Source: Hyaloscypha bicolor E (Eukaryota > Ascomycota > Leotiomycetes > Helotiales > Hyaloscyphaceae). Taken from it: a stretch of 64,000 bases of DNA. Position 1 is the stretch's first letter, and every line of letters begins with the position of its first letter. The position numbers and the translations under genes are program-made. Where the stretch lies: the NCBI RefSeq assembly GCF_002865645.1, contig NW_020194526.1, forward strand, positions 1 to 64,000, in the 5' to 3' direction. This document shows positions 24,737 through 36,600 of this stretch, one piece after another. The notes below the pieces were generated by a model. That model saw only the letters and a program-made list of their open reading frames with translations, was not told the DNA's origin and did not search any database.

Positions 24737-26424
24737 TCAGTCCTCTGTGCCTGTGACCTCAGCTGGCATAAATGACCGAGAATCACTCGGTTTAGCATGA
24801 TTTATCTCAGCCATGAAACCAAGGAGAGTCGGAGAGTCTTTCGGTCGGGACAAGGGCCGGGTATAAGGGCCATGTTCCTCTGGAGTGACCGCAACCAAGA
24901 CCCTACCCCGCTTCAACACTCTCGGCTCCGCAAATGAATCTGCCTTGACAGCTCTAAAGACTAACTCAGGACTCAAATCAAATAGGTATGTGAAGATTAC
25001 ATCCGCGATGGGAGGCCTTTGCACCTTCCCTGGCGGCGATAGGCTAACACAATCAAACTGGGACCACTCTCGGCGAAGAGGGTGCCTCTCCTCCGATTTT
25101 GTTGAATGATACGACGTGTACCTCAAACTGAACTCGTGGACGGACAAATGCATTTTATGTGCTAGTTGTAGCGCGGGTTCGATTATCGTGCTTTGTACCA
25201 AGCGGGTGAATCCCGAAATGTCAGAACGAGGCTGAAATAAACTTAGCATATTAGCTAGGTCATTGGAAAGTGTTTTGCCCTGCTTATGGCGAAACTGGAC
25301 AAATTCAGGTCGCTGAGTGACGGCAGTGAGAGTTTCACAACGCCAAGTGCGCAAGGTTACAAGATCTAAAAACGTAGACATACGATCAGTCTCACACGAT
25401 CTAAATTTCAAGAAGAGAAAGCAACTAACCTCGTCGTGGCTCAAGATTCCCCATACTTCTTTCAATTGAGTTCAAGAAGTTCATGAACCCCCTTTCGATT
25501 GGACAGTAAAAGTCTTTCGCGAGTATCTCAAGGTACAGAAATTTCATGATCGCTGCAATCACGTTGTATTCATCTGTATCTGGATATTCGAATGCTTCCT
25601 TTCCTGGCTGTGGGATCAGAGATAGGAATTTCCTGATCCGTGGATCGGGCCGAGTTGCTTTGATGGATTTGCTGTCAAATGCCTTTGTAAGTTGCGTCTG
25701 GACCCAATCTTCCACAGTCAGACAAAGTGAATGGAATTCTGCTGCAGCGTCTGCTTCTGTGATGGTCTTCTCACGCCGTTGCAGGCTGAAGACAAAATCT
25801 TGTGTTTCGTTGAGATCTTTTTGAAGCACCGTGACCTGGTTTCGCAACAGCTTGCATTCTTTCTTCGACTCTTCCAGCTTTTCGGCCGTTGCACATGCTT
25901 TCTCCAAAGCCGATTTGAGTTCCGCTGTCAATGCAGATACTCTTGCTTCGTCTTTCAGATAGGTAACTTGCCGTGACTTCCGCCCACAAGCAGGTGTGGG
26001 ATTGGCAGCTCTTAAGAGCAATTAGCAGTCCAAATTGTAAGAGGTATGAGAACACCCACTTCGAAGACCCCAAAGCTTCCGCATTTGGATTTTGTATTTT
26101 CCGAGTAACGGTAGTAGCACTAGAGATTCGTGGAGGAGCACCTATTCCAAGTTAGCTACTAGAGCAAAAAGTGATCGCCGTGAACTGTGCCAGAACTACT
26201 GGTAGTCGCTGGGGCTCCTTCGTTGTCCCCGGGTATTTCATTGGTACCTTTCTGCCACTTCCTCGCAACCGCGAGGCCTGCCTCTGTATTCTCTGCCTTC
26301 GGCGAATTCTATGGTCCAATATCAGTATTAGAAACTCGCTTTTCTTCCTGGGGGCGTCTAAGTGCAGAATTCACCATTGTGTCATCTGGCACATCTCCCA
26401 CATTGGGATCGTTTTCATTCGCCC
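24737..26424 (-). pseudogene. coiled-coil protein of unknown function, probably damaged
   Basis: Three minus-strand pieces look like one gene. The first piece begins ATG at 26,424 (MSGANENDPNVGDVPDD), but a TAG interrupts it after DIGP near 26,310. The second piece, ending at 25,425, holds a coiled coil (KDEARVSALTAELKSALEKA onward) followed by an alpha-helical domain with Trp and Phe. The third piece is 25,400-24,737 with FLDLVTLRTWRCETLTAVTQ and a conserved-looking C-terminus. A GT...AG intron (about 25,401-25,429) separates the last two, but its donor is phase 1 and the acceptor needs phase 2, so they do not join in frame. No known domain is recognised. The TAG and the phase clash suggest decay; a missed exon is the alternative. 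Confidence 0.5.
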
Positions 26425-27145
26425 CCGACATTATGTCAATATAATGCAATGACCAGATTTCGAAGAAGTACGTAGTCAATCATCTATTCAGTGAGACTTT
26501 CGAGAAGATCCGCAACGCAAGAGGGCGGGGGAAACAATGCATGATCAAATTTCGAGAAGCGAAAGAAATCCAAGTGTGAGAAAATCGAGCAGCTCGGTCC
26601 ACCTCGAGCTTCGAAAGGTTCGCAAATCCCATCCGCACTATTTAGCATTGCCTCGCAGGGTATCTTTCAAGGCGGCCAGGAATCCCTGTGGTGTGTGGAG
26701 GCTTAGCCAGATAAGAGCAAGTCATCACGGGCTGGGTTTCGTGGAGTCTGCCACGTGTGAGACGTAGAGCCAACAATTGAGTTCAGCGCATGAGCCTCAT
26801 CCAATAGACCCCACGATCAACGGGGAGTGGTAGTACAGCTGGAGAAGAAAATGTTGCTTTTGATTTATTAGTCACTCCGCCCCCCTGTGGTATTCGCCAG
26901 AGAAACCGGTTTGTCTTCAATTGTCCGCCAAACTCCAAGCGCCCCAAGCTCGCAAGGCTCAGTTCTCTGGTATGTGCTCAAAGGTTTCTGCCTAAAGACC
27001 CAACCACCCGAAAACCACATTCCTGTCCGAGATAAACGGCAATTAAACTCCTCACAGAGAAAACAATTTCGGATGTTCATGACCAAGTGTAGGGTGCGGC
27101 TTTTGGGGTAAGAACGTATTGCCTCTTGAATTGGGCGTCTCCAAA
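26425..27145. promoter_or_regulatory. divergent intergenic region
   Basis: About 720 bp between the start of the minus-strand coiled-coil gene and the plus-strand Hsp70-like gene, so it should contain both promoters. Short frames on both strands have no coding features. I see no convincing binding site; a pyrimidine/purine mix with a CCGCCCCCCTG tract near 26,877 is the only compositional feature. Confidence 0.4.
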
Positions 27146-29115
27146 ATGGACTCATTTGCTGGACTATCAATTGAGGCGCGCAGATTGGTAGTTGGTATTG
27201 ATTTTGGCACTACTTACTCTGGTCTGGCATGGGCTGACACCAGACGAGTAAGTGCACGCAGCCAGGGTGTTTGGAATAAAGTTAACGATCTTCAGTCGGA
27301 CCATCAATCAATTGTCGAGTCATGGCCGGTCAATAGAGGAACCCATGAGGGGTTTAGCTGTGTCAAAGTACCTACGGAAATTCGTTATTTGCCAGAGGGA
27401 GTCGAATGGGGATTCCAAATCCCCCCGACCGTTGCAAGGCACAAGTGGTTTAAGCTGTGAGTAGTCAATGACGCCCTTTCAAATTTCTGGATTCTGATAC
27501 CCTTAATTCAACAAGGGGTCTAGAGAAGGGAACAATAAGCAGCGCGGATGGACATTTGGAAACCCCAGAAGATTTGAGCACGGACTACCTGACCGCACTG
27601 GTAGGGCATCTGATGTATACGCTAGAGCAAAACCTTGGAGCAGCAATTCTTCGAACCATCCCTGTGGAGTTTTGCCTCACTGTGCCAGCCATCTGGTCGG
27701 AAGTTGCCAAGGAAAAGACTTTGCAAGCTTGCCAGAAGGCTTGTTTGACATCCGAGAAGGAGATATTGTTTGTTTCAGAACCTGTAGGTGTCGAAATCTT
27801 ATTATAATGCCAATCCATTAATTCAATCCATAGGAAGCCGCTGCTATTTATACCCTCCATGGGCTTGACCCTCATGGTCTCAACATTGGGGACACTTTCG
27901 TCCTCTGCGATGCTGGCGGTGGAACAGTCGACCTGATATCTTACACAATTACCGAGCTCCATCCTATACTTAAAGTGAGAGAAGCGGCATCGGGGACAGG
28001 TGAGAGATGCGGTTCAACATTCCTTAATCGCCGTTTCTGCGAATTCTTGACGTCGAAATTGGGAGACCAACCTGGCTGGGACTCTGAGATTCTTGCGGAG
28101 GCCATGGAAAAATTTGAATCTGTGGTAAGACAACCCTCCAATATACTTTTTCATATCGAAGCTAAAATTTTGACCCTAAACAGATCAAGAAACACTACTC
28201 GCCGTCTACTTCCAACAAAGAGGGTTACAGTATCCTGGTCCCTGGTATTTCCAATAATGATACTCTTGGTATCAGGCGGGGCAGGTATATAATGAAGCCT
28301 GCTGAGATGGATGGTATCTTCGAACCGGTTGTGGGAAAGATAATCAAGCTGGTCGAGGCGCAAATCCTGTCCACTAGTCAGAAAATCACCGCGGTACTTC
28401 TTGTTGGAGGATTTGGACAGAATAATTACTTGAAAGAACGGCTCCGCGCTTCCTTGGGCAGTGGCACCCTCGTTTTGCAACCGCCCAATGCTTGGACGGC
28501 CGTGGTACGTGGTGCTGTAATGTTGGGTTTAGCTCGGGCCAATTCGAAGTTGGCTGCTGTGGGTTTAGTTTCCAGGGCAGCGAGGAAACACTACGGCATG
28601 GATGTAGGCGCTGACTTTGAAGAGGGCGTCCACGATGATGCCAGAAAGTAAGATTCGGATTCAAGTCCACTGGTTGTTCGACTAGAGTGCTAACAACTTT
28701 TCATAGGCGTTGGTCCGAAAGACGCAAGAAGTACAAAACAAACGCACTGAAGTGGTTCATCAGGAAGAATGACCCCATAACAGAAGGCCAGCCCTCCGTG
28801 ATCCATTGTCATCAAGATTTCTTGGTAAGCAAAGGAACCCCAACAACGATTGAGATAAGCATTCTTTGTGACGAGCAAACCGTTGCCGCACCCATCTATA
28901 GGACCAGCAACGTGCGAACGCTTGTGACTCTAGAAGCAGACCTGAAGCAATTGCCAAAGTCGGATTTGAAAAATACTATAGTAACCAGAGAAGATGGAAA
29001 TCAGTACTACAATATCGAATGTGCTATCGAGGCCACATTTTATAGCGCATCTACGAAGTACGTGCTTCTTTGTCAAGGAAAAAGGTATGACACGGTAACG
29101 GCTGAGTATGCTTGA
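27146..29115 (+). CDS. Hsp70-like ATPase (actin/Hsp70 superfamily)
   Basis: Exons 27,146-27,456, 27,516-27,783, 27,834-28,124, 28,184-28,647 and 28,707-29,115 join to 580 residues with canonical introns. The actin-like ATPase signatures are present in order: phosphate-1 loop VVGIDFGTTYSGLAWA near residue 14, phosphate-2 loop LCDAGGGTVDLISY in the third exon, and the adenosine motif VLLVGGFGQNNYL in the fourth. These bind and hydrolyse ATP. The C-terminal 150-200 residues do not resemble the canonical Hsp70 peptide-binding domain, as in the Hsp12A-like proteins that are abundant in fungi. These are usually soluble and often of unknown client. Some family members sit near incompatibility-type genes, but nothing here shows such a role. 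Confidence 0.85.
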
Positions 29116-29757
29116 CTCAGGGGCAACGAGAATAACCGCTACAAGAGTCAGATTCAATGACTGGAGGTCGGAGGTGAATAACATCTGTGACAGGAAAGAA
29201 GGCGTGCTTTTTGAGTACGTGTCCTGTAAATAATTTATTTTGGCAAAAATCTCGATCCGCACCTTTCATTTTGAAATAACTAACCTCACTTCTAATATTA
29301 AAATGAGATCACCAGACGCAGGCCACACGTGCTTCTATGTATAAATGTGAACGTCGGGAAAAGCTTTTTGCCTCTGCAATCTCACGGTCAGGGCCGTGGA
29401 GGTAAGGCCTCGGTCGATACCGCTTAGTCAAAAAGCATCGCAGGCTGTCTCAAACTCGAGAGCGCCACTAATATAGATTGAACAGGCGGGCGTCGAGGGA
29501 TGTGAAATCTAAGGACAGGGAGATCATGGTCTCTGGCAAAAGAGTGTGGTCGTGATCGTTCTGGTATTATTGATCGTGGTGTCGATAGGAGCGGTGGACA
29601 AGGTCGCTCGAGGTTGACGCGTATAATCGTGGCTCAATAGCACTAAAGGTTTCCAGTTTGCACCGCGCAGAGGTGGTGAGTCGTCGCAAGCCGTGTGGCC
29701 CATGTTAGGGGACTATTACTGAAGAACTAGATCGAAGGGAGAATTAGAGTTGTGATA
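29116..29757. other. intergenic, no gene seen
   Basis: GC-normal spacer between the Hsp70-like gene and the TA-flanked transposon. No frame worth calling and no recognisable repeat. The stop-proximal part presumably holds the 3' UTR and polyadenylation site of the Hsp70-like gene. Confidence 0.4.
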
Positions 29758-29775
29758 TACAGTGCAGTGAAAAAC

Positions 29776-30304
29776 GGGAAAATGTAAAACGACCCCCCCC
29801 CCCCTCTCCCGCGGGTGTCGATTAGACATATCAATGGATTTTGGAGTTTTAATAATGTCTAATTAGTTGCTTGTACTTACTTAAGTCCTTCTCTCAAATC
29901 AGATTTCCTAATATAGGTATAAGGAAGTTTATATATAAGAGCTCTAATTTGGGGTGTGAAACAGGTAAGGCAATTATTACATACAAGATAAATTAGTTCC
30001 AGGCGCTTAATCGCTAAATTTTCAGGCTCTTATAGTGCCTCAAAAATTCTGACTTTCCTTACCTTCTTTAAATATTCTTAAATCTACTAATTATTATATA
30101 ATAAAAACTTTATATCCTATTAGCTTATAATTTGGGCTTTCTATAATATAAAAAATAATTAAAAAATAATAATAATTCTTTATATAGTAAACTTAGCTTA
30201 AAGGAAAACTAGATTTTTTGGTATTCCTCTCTATTTTAGGTTAGTCCGGCCCCCAATCGACACCCGGGGGGAGGGGGGGGGGAGGGGTCGTTTTACATTT
30301 TCCT
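29776..30304. mobile_element. small hAT-like element, copy 1, with 8-bp target duplication
   Basis: 529 bp with ends GGGAAAATGTAAAACGACC and the inverse, each followed inward by a long C or G run and then GGGTGTCGATT. The target duplication TGAAAAAC is perfect at 29,768-29,775 and 30,305-30,312, and 8 bp is the hAT hallmark. It is inserted within the left terminal repeat of the larger TA-flanked element. There is no coding capacity. Related copies lie at 42,313-42,983 and 55,812-56,674. Confidence 0.8.
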
Positions 30305-30411
30305 TGAAAAACCAGCGTGAATATACTAATCTAGCGCCGTTCACCTCAAATCCTCCCTGCATGCTTCACTCCCCTTACTTCCATTATCTACTATCCAGCT
30401 ACACTTCTGTC

Positions 30412-30549
30412 ATAGATACGGGTACTAGGGAGCTTAGCTTCGCTTACTCAGCGGCCCCTTTTATTTAGCTAGATCCAGAGGCTCCCTTCAGAGCTTCTTT
30501 TAATCAGACAACCACTTATACAAATTACTGTTCCTTGCTATTTGCGATA
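30412..30549 (+). repeat. 138-bp direct repeat, copy A
   Basis: Begins ATAGATACGGGTACTAGGG and ends TTTGCGATA; repeated at 32,102-32,239 about 1.69 kb downstream in the same orientation. The pair may be LTRs of a short retroelement, although the TG/CA ends are not evident. This copy has the higher G and C content. Confidence 0.65.
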
Positions 30550-30679
30550 GTTATAAGCCCAGCGCACTAGCTGCACACCTCTATTAGCGATTAGTAAGCG
30601 TTCTAGTAATTACGGTTATTCTCACTATAGTTATAACTGCTAAAAGAACACGTTTTACCTGTTTTTCTTATCCTTTATT

Positions 30680-32095
30680 TCTCTCTTTAGAATGGCAGCT
30701 CTACTAGTCTCTAATATACGCTTTACTAATTACAGAAGCTTCCCTGTATAGTATGCAGAGCTTAAAATCAATTCCATCTTTCGAAACGTATAGCACCTTA
30801 TTAATCCCGATACTTTAGAAGCTCCTCACCTGCTCTCTGCAGAGCCCCCCCCTACCTCTTATAATTAATCAAATAATTAAGTAATTGAATATCGAGCAAA
30901 ATACTCTATTAGCAATATAGGATACGGATAGAAGGCCAGAAGCAGAGAAGGGAGCATAACTAAGAGCTCTATATCCAGCTCGTTTTGACGATATTAAAGA
31001 GGAATACTTGTTCAGGCTTAAAGAGTATACTATTAAGTAGTCGAATTAGTTAACGTAAAGCTCTCGGTATTAGAATATCTGGGATTAGGTATACTATACG
31101 GTTAAACCGGCTCTGCTTGTACCACACCTTAAGCTACTTGTTTTCTAGTAGAGGCTCTTCCTTCAGAATATTATACGAGCTCTTCATAATAAATTCCAGC
31201 TATTAGAGGATAATACGCGGGAATAAGTAAGGGAGAATTACAAGAGAATTCTGGACTATAGCAGAATAGGTTTAGAACCTCCCAAAGCCTGAATTAATAA
31301 TTAGTACCAAGCTCTTATACGAGCTCAAACCTACCGAGTTATAGAAGTCGAAGGATTCCTGGTAATTAAGGACTTTCTTTAAGTAGTAGCAGCCAAGTTT
31401 CTATCTACTTAGGGAGTATAGCAACTCGCTTTAGTAATTGAGGCTAATATACTTAGAGAGCCTGTTTATATATTTAAGTAATACAGAAGGATCTTTAAGG
31501 CTCTAATTTAGTAAAATAAATACTTTTTACTTGGGATCTTTGCCTCTCTTACTAGAAGATCTAACGGATACTCGTACCCATATAAGGAAACAAGAGCGGA
31601 AAAGCACCTGTAGAAGCCTGTTAATTACTCTATTCTAGAGCTTATAACTACTAGTTCCTATACTAGAAAACTGGATTCATACCTAACGGACGAGTAATTA
31701 AAGGCTATATAAGAACGCGTAGTAAAGGGATACAAGAAGCTATATAAATAGCTTGAGAAGAAGAATTGGATAAAGAATAGAGGGAAGTTACTAGGGAATT
31801 TTGAGTACTAATAGTGCGTATAATGTGGTTTCCTGGCTTTGGGCTTGCGGAGCCGTCCGGGGCTAGAGTTAGGCTTTTTTTGGAACTAAGTATATTACCG
31901 GAGATATCTGGAAACACTTTGCTTCCTACCCCTTTTAGTTCTATTAACTTAATATAAGGCGTTAGGGAATAATGGTTTCTTAGCTCTTAATAAGGGTAGA
32001 TAGACTATATATATACTTCTTTTAGCTAGAAGTACTCTATAGAAGTACTTTACTAGCTATTTCCTTTATATATAGAATTAAAAGCCTCTGGGGAA
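30680..32095 (+). pseudogene. stop-ridden coding remnant between the direct repeats
   Basis: The plus strand shows protein-like stretches split by TAG and TAA, for example a segment near 30,930-31,640 rich in Leu, Glu and Arg and another near 31,720-31,910. I cannot relate it to gag, pol or a transposase. Its position between two direct repeats suggests a retroelement interior. Confidence 0.3.
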
Positions 32096-32101
32096 TATAT
32101 T

Positions 32102-32239
32102 ATAGATACGGGTACTAGGGAGCTTAGCTTTGCTTATTTAGCGGCCCCTTTTATTTAGCTAGATCCAGAGGCCTCTTTTAGAGCTTCTTTTAATTAGATA
32201 ACTACTTATATAAATTACTATTCCTTGCTATTTGCAATA
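32102..32239 (+). repeat. 138-bp direct repeat, copy B (mutated)
   Basis: Same length as copy A. Most differences read T for C or A for G in this copy, such as TTTGCTTATTTAGC against TTCGCTTACTCAGC and TAATTAGATAACTACTT against TAATCAGACAACCACTT. So copy B took RIP-type damage and copy A did so less. Confidence 0.65.
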
Positions 32240-32638
32240 ACTTCTAAATATAAATCTATCTTTATAAAGCGAAAGCGCATACTCTAGTTATTCTATATTA
32301 TATATTTTAATAGTCTTATATAAGAAGGTATTAAGTTATTAGAAAATCCAGATTTCTTTAGTTTTTAGTATTTATATATATACAGGTTTAAAACTAACTA
32401 AAATATACTTAAAAAAGTAGTTTTTAGGCATTTAATCTGCCACCTTTAGATTCAAATCTTGCCGTATCTAATAGAAGCTATATTTAATATAAAACTAGCT
32501 CCCTTTATATAGGGAAGCTTGTAAATTAAAAGGCGGTAGGTTATAAGACGAAAACGTAGGCTTTGAACAATTTTAGTATGGTTTGCGTGCGCCCAAGAAA
32601 AAAGCTTAAAAATCCTCAGTCTTTACTAATTTACTAAC

Positions 32639-32748
32639 AACTTCTTAACTACGTAATTTAAAATAAGAAGACTAGGAATATAGAAGGCGTATATACTTGC
32701 TATATAGATATAAAATTTGGCATTCTTTAATTGCGTAGTTGAGAAGTT
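32639..32748. repeat. imperfect 24-bp inverted repeat with a short AT-rich loop
   Basis: AACTTCTTAACTACGTAATTTAAA at 32,639-32,662 pairs with the near-perfect reverse complement at 32,726-32,748. The whole hairpin is 110 bp and lies just inside the right terminal repeat of the TA-flanked element. It could be a tiny inverted-repeat element or part of the host element. Confidence 0.5.
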
Positions 32749-32834
32749 ATTGAAGTTCACAAAATCAAGTGAGTCTTGGAGAGGGTGCGCGGCGCTAAAT
32801 TAGCGTGTTGACGCTGGTTTTTCACTGCAATGTA

Positions 32835-33662
32835 GCTGGGCGGCCGCAAGTGCGGGGGACATATGGCAGGTGCCTTGGCAGGGACTGCACAACACCACTG
32901 GGCCGGCCCGTTTCTGGCAACTGGACCCCCGAACTTAACACAAAATGGTATCCCTCTTCTAGTTCATAGCCCACTGGCAAGTGCGTGAATTAATTCATTC
33001 CCACTACCTTGCTTCGGGGACCTTACAATGCCCGGCAACTTGAAAACCAACCTGAGTGGTGATGACTCCTAAATAGCATATGTGCCCAAACGTTGCAGCC
33101 CTCCACGCGGCCGCCGGTGCATTGGCCTATATATTTTAACAAAAAAGATAACCTTGCGCACGCCAATGGTCCATAGGGTGTGCATTTTTCTCCCATTAGT
33201 TCTTCATATAAACTATTCCATGTAGTCTCGAGGTGGAGTTCTTGTGGATATAAGTTGAGAGTCTCTTAGGCATGGGGCTGTGGCAGAGATCACGTGATTA
33301 GATCACGCTTTCCGAACTGAGATGATTCTACCTCTCCTCCCTTTGCATCAGCTCTACACACAGATTGTCTTGCCGACCTTTTAGTAATACGATATGAGTA
33401 ATATCCAGTTTCGCGCGGGCGTCATGTTCGATTCTTTGACCGGAACTTAACTCTTTCGGGTGCCTGCATATGCAAGGCCTGGAGAGTGGACCATGGCTTG
33501 TGGTTGGGGCGACAAATGCGATCGGGTTGTCAGCATGTAACCACCAAGGACCTTCAACGCGCCGAACGTTCAGCCGCACCATCGCACACTTCGAATTTCA
33601 GTATCCGCTAATTGTCAAATGCTCATTGCGACACATCCCTGTAACAGACTGCACAGGTCCCA
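32835..33662 (+). promoter_or_regulatory. upstream region of the CorA/ubiquitin-like gene, with a CACGTG palindrome
   Basis: About 830 bp without a convincing gene. A palindrome ATCACGTGAT sits at 33,289-33,298, followed 3 bp later by a half site GATCACG. CACGTG is the core bound by bHLH activators in fungi, but the same hexamer also occurs in other intergenic parts of this window (40,722, 54,634, 59,564), so its meaning here is open. Short frames near 33,470-33,760 overlap the 5' UTR and look non-coding. Confidence 0.4.
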
Positions 33663-36600
33663 ATGGACTCTTCCGATTATCCTGGGTATGGTCGTTCATG
33701 GCCAACCTTTCCACAAAGCTACAGCCTCTTGCCTGCACCTCTCCCGCAAGGCTACGGACCTGACATCGCGAGCTCAGGACCGTACAGCTATCCACAGTCT
33801 TACTACCAGCGCCCTGTGCCTTCTCAAACAATTCAATCTTCCCCCGGAAAAGGAATCTCCGCTAATGCGCCGGCTGTCGGTTCATTTGAACCCGGAACCC
33901 TTGGTGGCGAATCTCAATACCACCAAAAGCCTCAAGATCCAAAAGCTGACGAGCTAAGTTCGGCACGGGGTTTGCAACACTTCGTTAATATAAACGCCTC
34001 CAGGACAAGGCTTCAAGATGGAGAACAAGAGCTGGAGTCTGCATTTTCGAGTTCGAGGTGGTTTTCAGAGCGCCGTCTCAAAAAACCTCATCGGACTATG
34101 ACGGTAGATAAGGAAAGAGGCCGCCGAACTCCACATATGCAGATATTGCAGACTCGGCTTATATCGACGTTAGAAGAGGATGGACATGAGGCCGTGACAT
34201 TGACTGTCAACGATGAGCCGATGGGAAAGGGGCAGACTATGTACGACTGTAATATGAGATGGATGTAAGTTAGAGTTGAAGACTTTCCTCTCTCCACACA
34301 AGACTAAACCTATCAAACAGGCATATCCGCACCGACAATATCGAAGAAAGAGCAGACGCTATTACTCTAACTAACTTTGAAGTATGTCGCTCTTATGGAG
34401 ATTGCTTCGCTCTTGCTGACCGACCACAGACTGCTGCCATGCAAGCACCTGGGCTTGACGACAGCGACCGCACTCTAATTCTTCACCTTTTCAGAAATAT
34501 TCGGAGTAAAAGCGAGAAGACATTTATCCATGGACGCTATCTTGATCCTCTTGTGACCCAGTGGCACGCTAAGTATGGGGATGACAACAACAAAATTACC
34601 CAGAGTGGACCGAAGTCAAAAAGTGCTACATTTTTCGCTATCCCATACTTTTCATTAGAAAAGTTCCACTCTCACGAGGCCGAAGAAACCTCGGAACTAC
34701 ACCCCGTGAGATCTCTCCTTCAGACTCATTATGAACTGGAGCCTACCCAGAGCAGAGATAGGCATCAAATCCTTCGCAGACTCGGAGTTGTGGAGAATGG
34801 AATACATGTGCCGCAATTATGGTGCCCGCTAGTGAACAAAGGTATGACACTCTCAAATCGATTTTAGAACGCTAGCCAGACTAAAAGCACCAGATCATAT
34901 TATAACCTGTGCCTCTGCTGATATAAGCGACTTATTTGCGGATATCATCAAGACAGAACAGCTTTCAAAGATGAAGAAAAATTTGAGAGGATCAACAGTC
35001 GTGAGATTCTCGGATCCAAGCGGGCAAATTCATTTCCTGCCTTGCGACAAATGTCAGACCTGGTTTGTACGACCCCCTCAACAGACCAGAGTTATCTCTC
35101 CAGCCTACTGATAAGTCTTTAGGAACTTCTCGACAGGATTGGGAAACAGTACCAACCAATAAGCCATCTCATGGCAGGTGATAGTCACCCTGGATGGCAG
35201 CTTCTATTTGAGGACGGACAGCTAGCCACCGGTGATAACTGGGCCAAAAGATTGGCTGACAACAATTCTATATCTATGAATCTAGAACTGCGGTGGCAGT
35301 CCCAGGACTTCATATCACAACCTCCTGGTCCTGGTTTCGTCCAAGGTCCGCAATCGGCGAATCAAAATGCTCTTTCTCCCTTTGCAATATCATACCCTGG
35401 ATACGGGACATCTAGCTACAGTGGAGCGGCGCCTCCCCCTTCTCCATACCATCTTCCCCCATCTTCATATACCCCCCAACCAATTATTCCAGGCCCTTAT
35501 TCATTACCGGGTCCTCATCCTTACCTTATTCCTTCTGATCCTGCTGCGCCACCATCAGCTGTATCAGATGCACCACCCACAAAGCGCCTAACTCTTGAGA
35601 TCAAGGAAACCGAACTGAGGGAATTGGTAGATAAAATGGCGAAATTGAGGGATGAGTTATTGAACGGGAAGCCTTCGGAACAACTGTTACAACAAGCAGA
35701 AAAACTCGTCAGTCTCGAAGCAGAACTACATGTCCAGCGAAGAGCCGATGAAGAAAGAGCCACAATCGCCGCACATCGAGCAGATATGGAAAAAGAAGCC
35801 CGGAAAAGAGAACAAGTCGCAAAGGAGGCGGAACTTCGGCACCGGGCGTTGAAAGAACTCAACCCTATCGAATTTACAGATTGCTTTGACAGATACTTCA
35901 AATTACCCTATAGACACTGTATGAATTGGCCGGTAATGGATCTCAACCCCTAGTTTCCCGCCCTTTCCGCTTACTAATTGTACGACAGGACATAAGAACA
36001 TTGATACATGATGCCTTCAAGCATGTCCATGCTTTAGCGGACCATGTATCACATGATCGCTATGATCTTGTGGTTGACGGCTATATTATTCTGCCATCGT
36101 GTTGGCCCTATCTTGTTGAGCCTGGATGGAGTGTGAAAATGTCGATGTGGCCAATACCAGCCCACCAAAGAACGCCCATCCCATCGCAGCCACCAGAGTG
36201 GCACAACCCTGAGTCCATATCAAGTCGCTTGGCTCCGTCTACATCAAGTTGGGAGACTGGCTCTATCTCAGGGACCGACGACAACATGGAGCCAGCAATG
36301 AAGTTGAATCCCTTTTCAGCAAGATTCCGAGATAGAAGAGTGAGAAGTTGGGGTTCGCGGAGGACAAGACGTTATTCAAACAATACGCTGGGGCGCAGGG
36401 TGAGATTTCGACCCAGAAGGGATCACAGTGCAACTTCTAGATCGACTTCCAGATCGAATTTGATTCGACCATCATCCCGAGGACAGTCCCGTGAAGATTG
36501 GGATGGCTTCGAGACTGAAAGCAGTCGTTCAAGCGGAGGAGATGATGCTAGTGAAAGTGGCTATTCAGTAGAAGAAATACCCGATCATTTGGACGGGACC

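Larger units (their letters stand above)
29760..32832. mobile_element. TA-flanked DNA transposon remnant carrying nested insertions
   Basis: The left end CAGTGCAGTGAAAAAC continues, after the nested element, as CAGCGTGAATATACTAATCT (30,312 onward). The right end at 32,786-32,832 is its reverse complement with a few changes, giving a terminal inverted repeat of about 50 bp including TAGCGCCG and CACC. TA stands outside each end (29,758-59 and 32,833-34), as expected for the Tc1/mariner/pogo superfamily. No transposase motif could be read inside; the interior holds a direct-repeat module (30,412-32,239) and is stop-ridden. It is a non-autonomous or decayed copy. Confidence 0.65.

Noticed and set aside
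32426..32463. Possible tRNA with a GGCA-loop-TGCC arm and TTCAAATC
   Set aside because: No acceptor stem or D arm can be formed and the T stem does not pair. At most a decayed tRNA-like fragment within a transposon.
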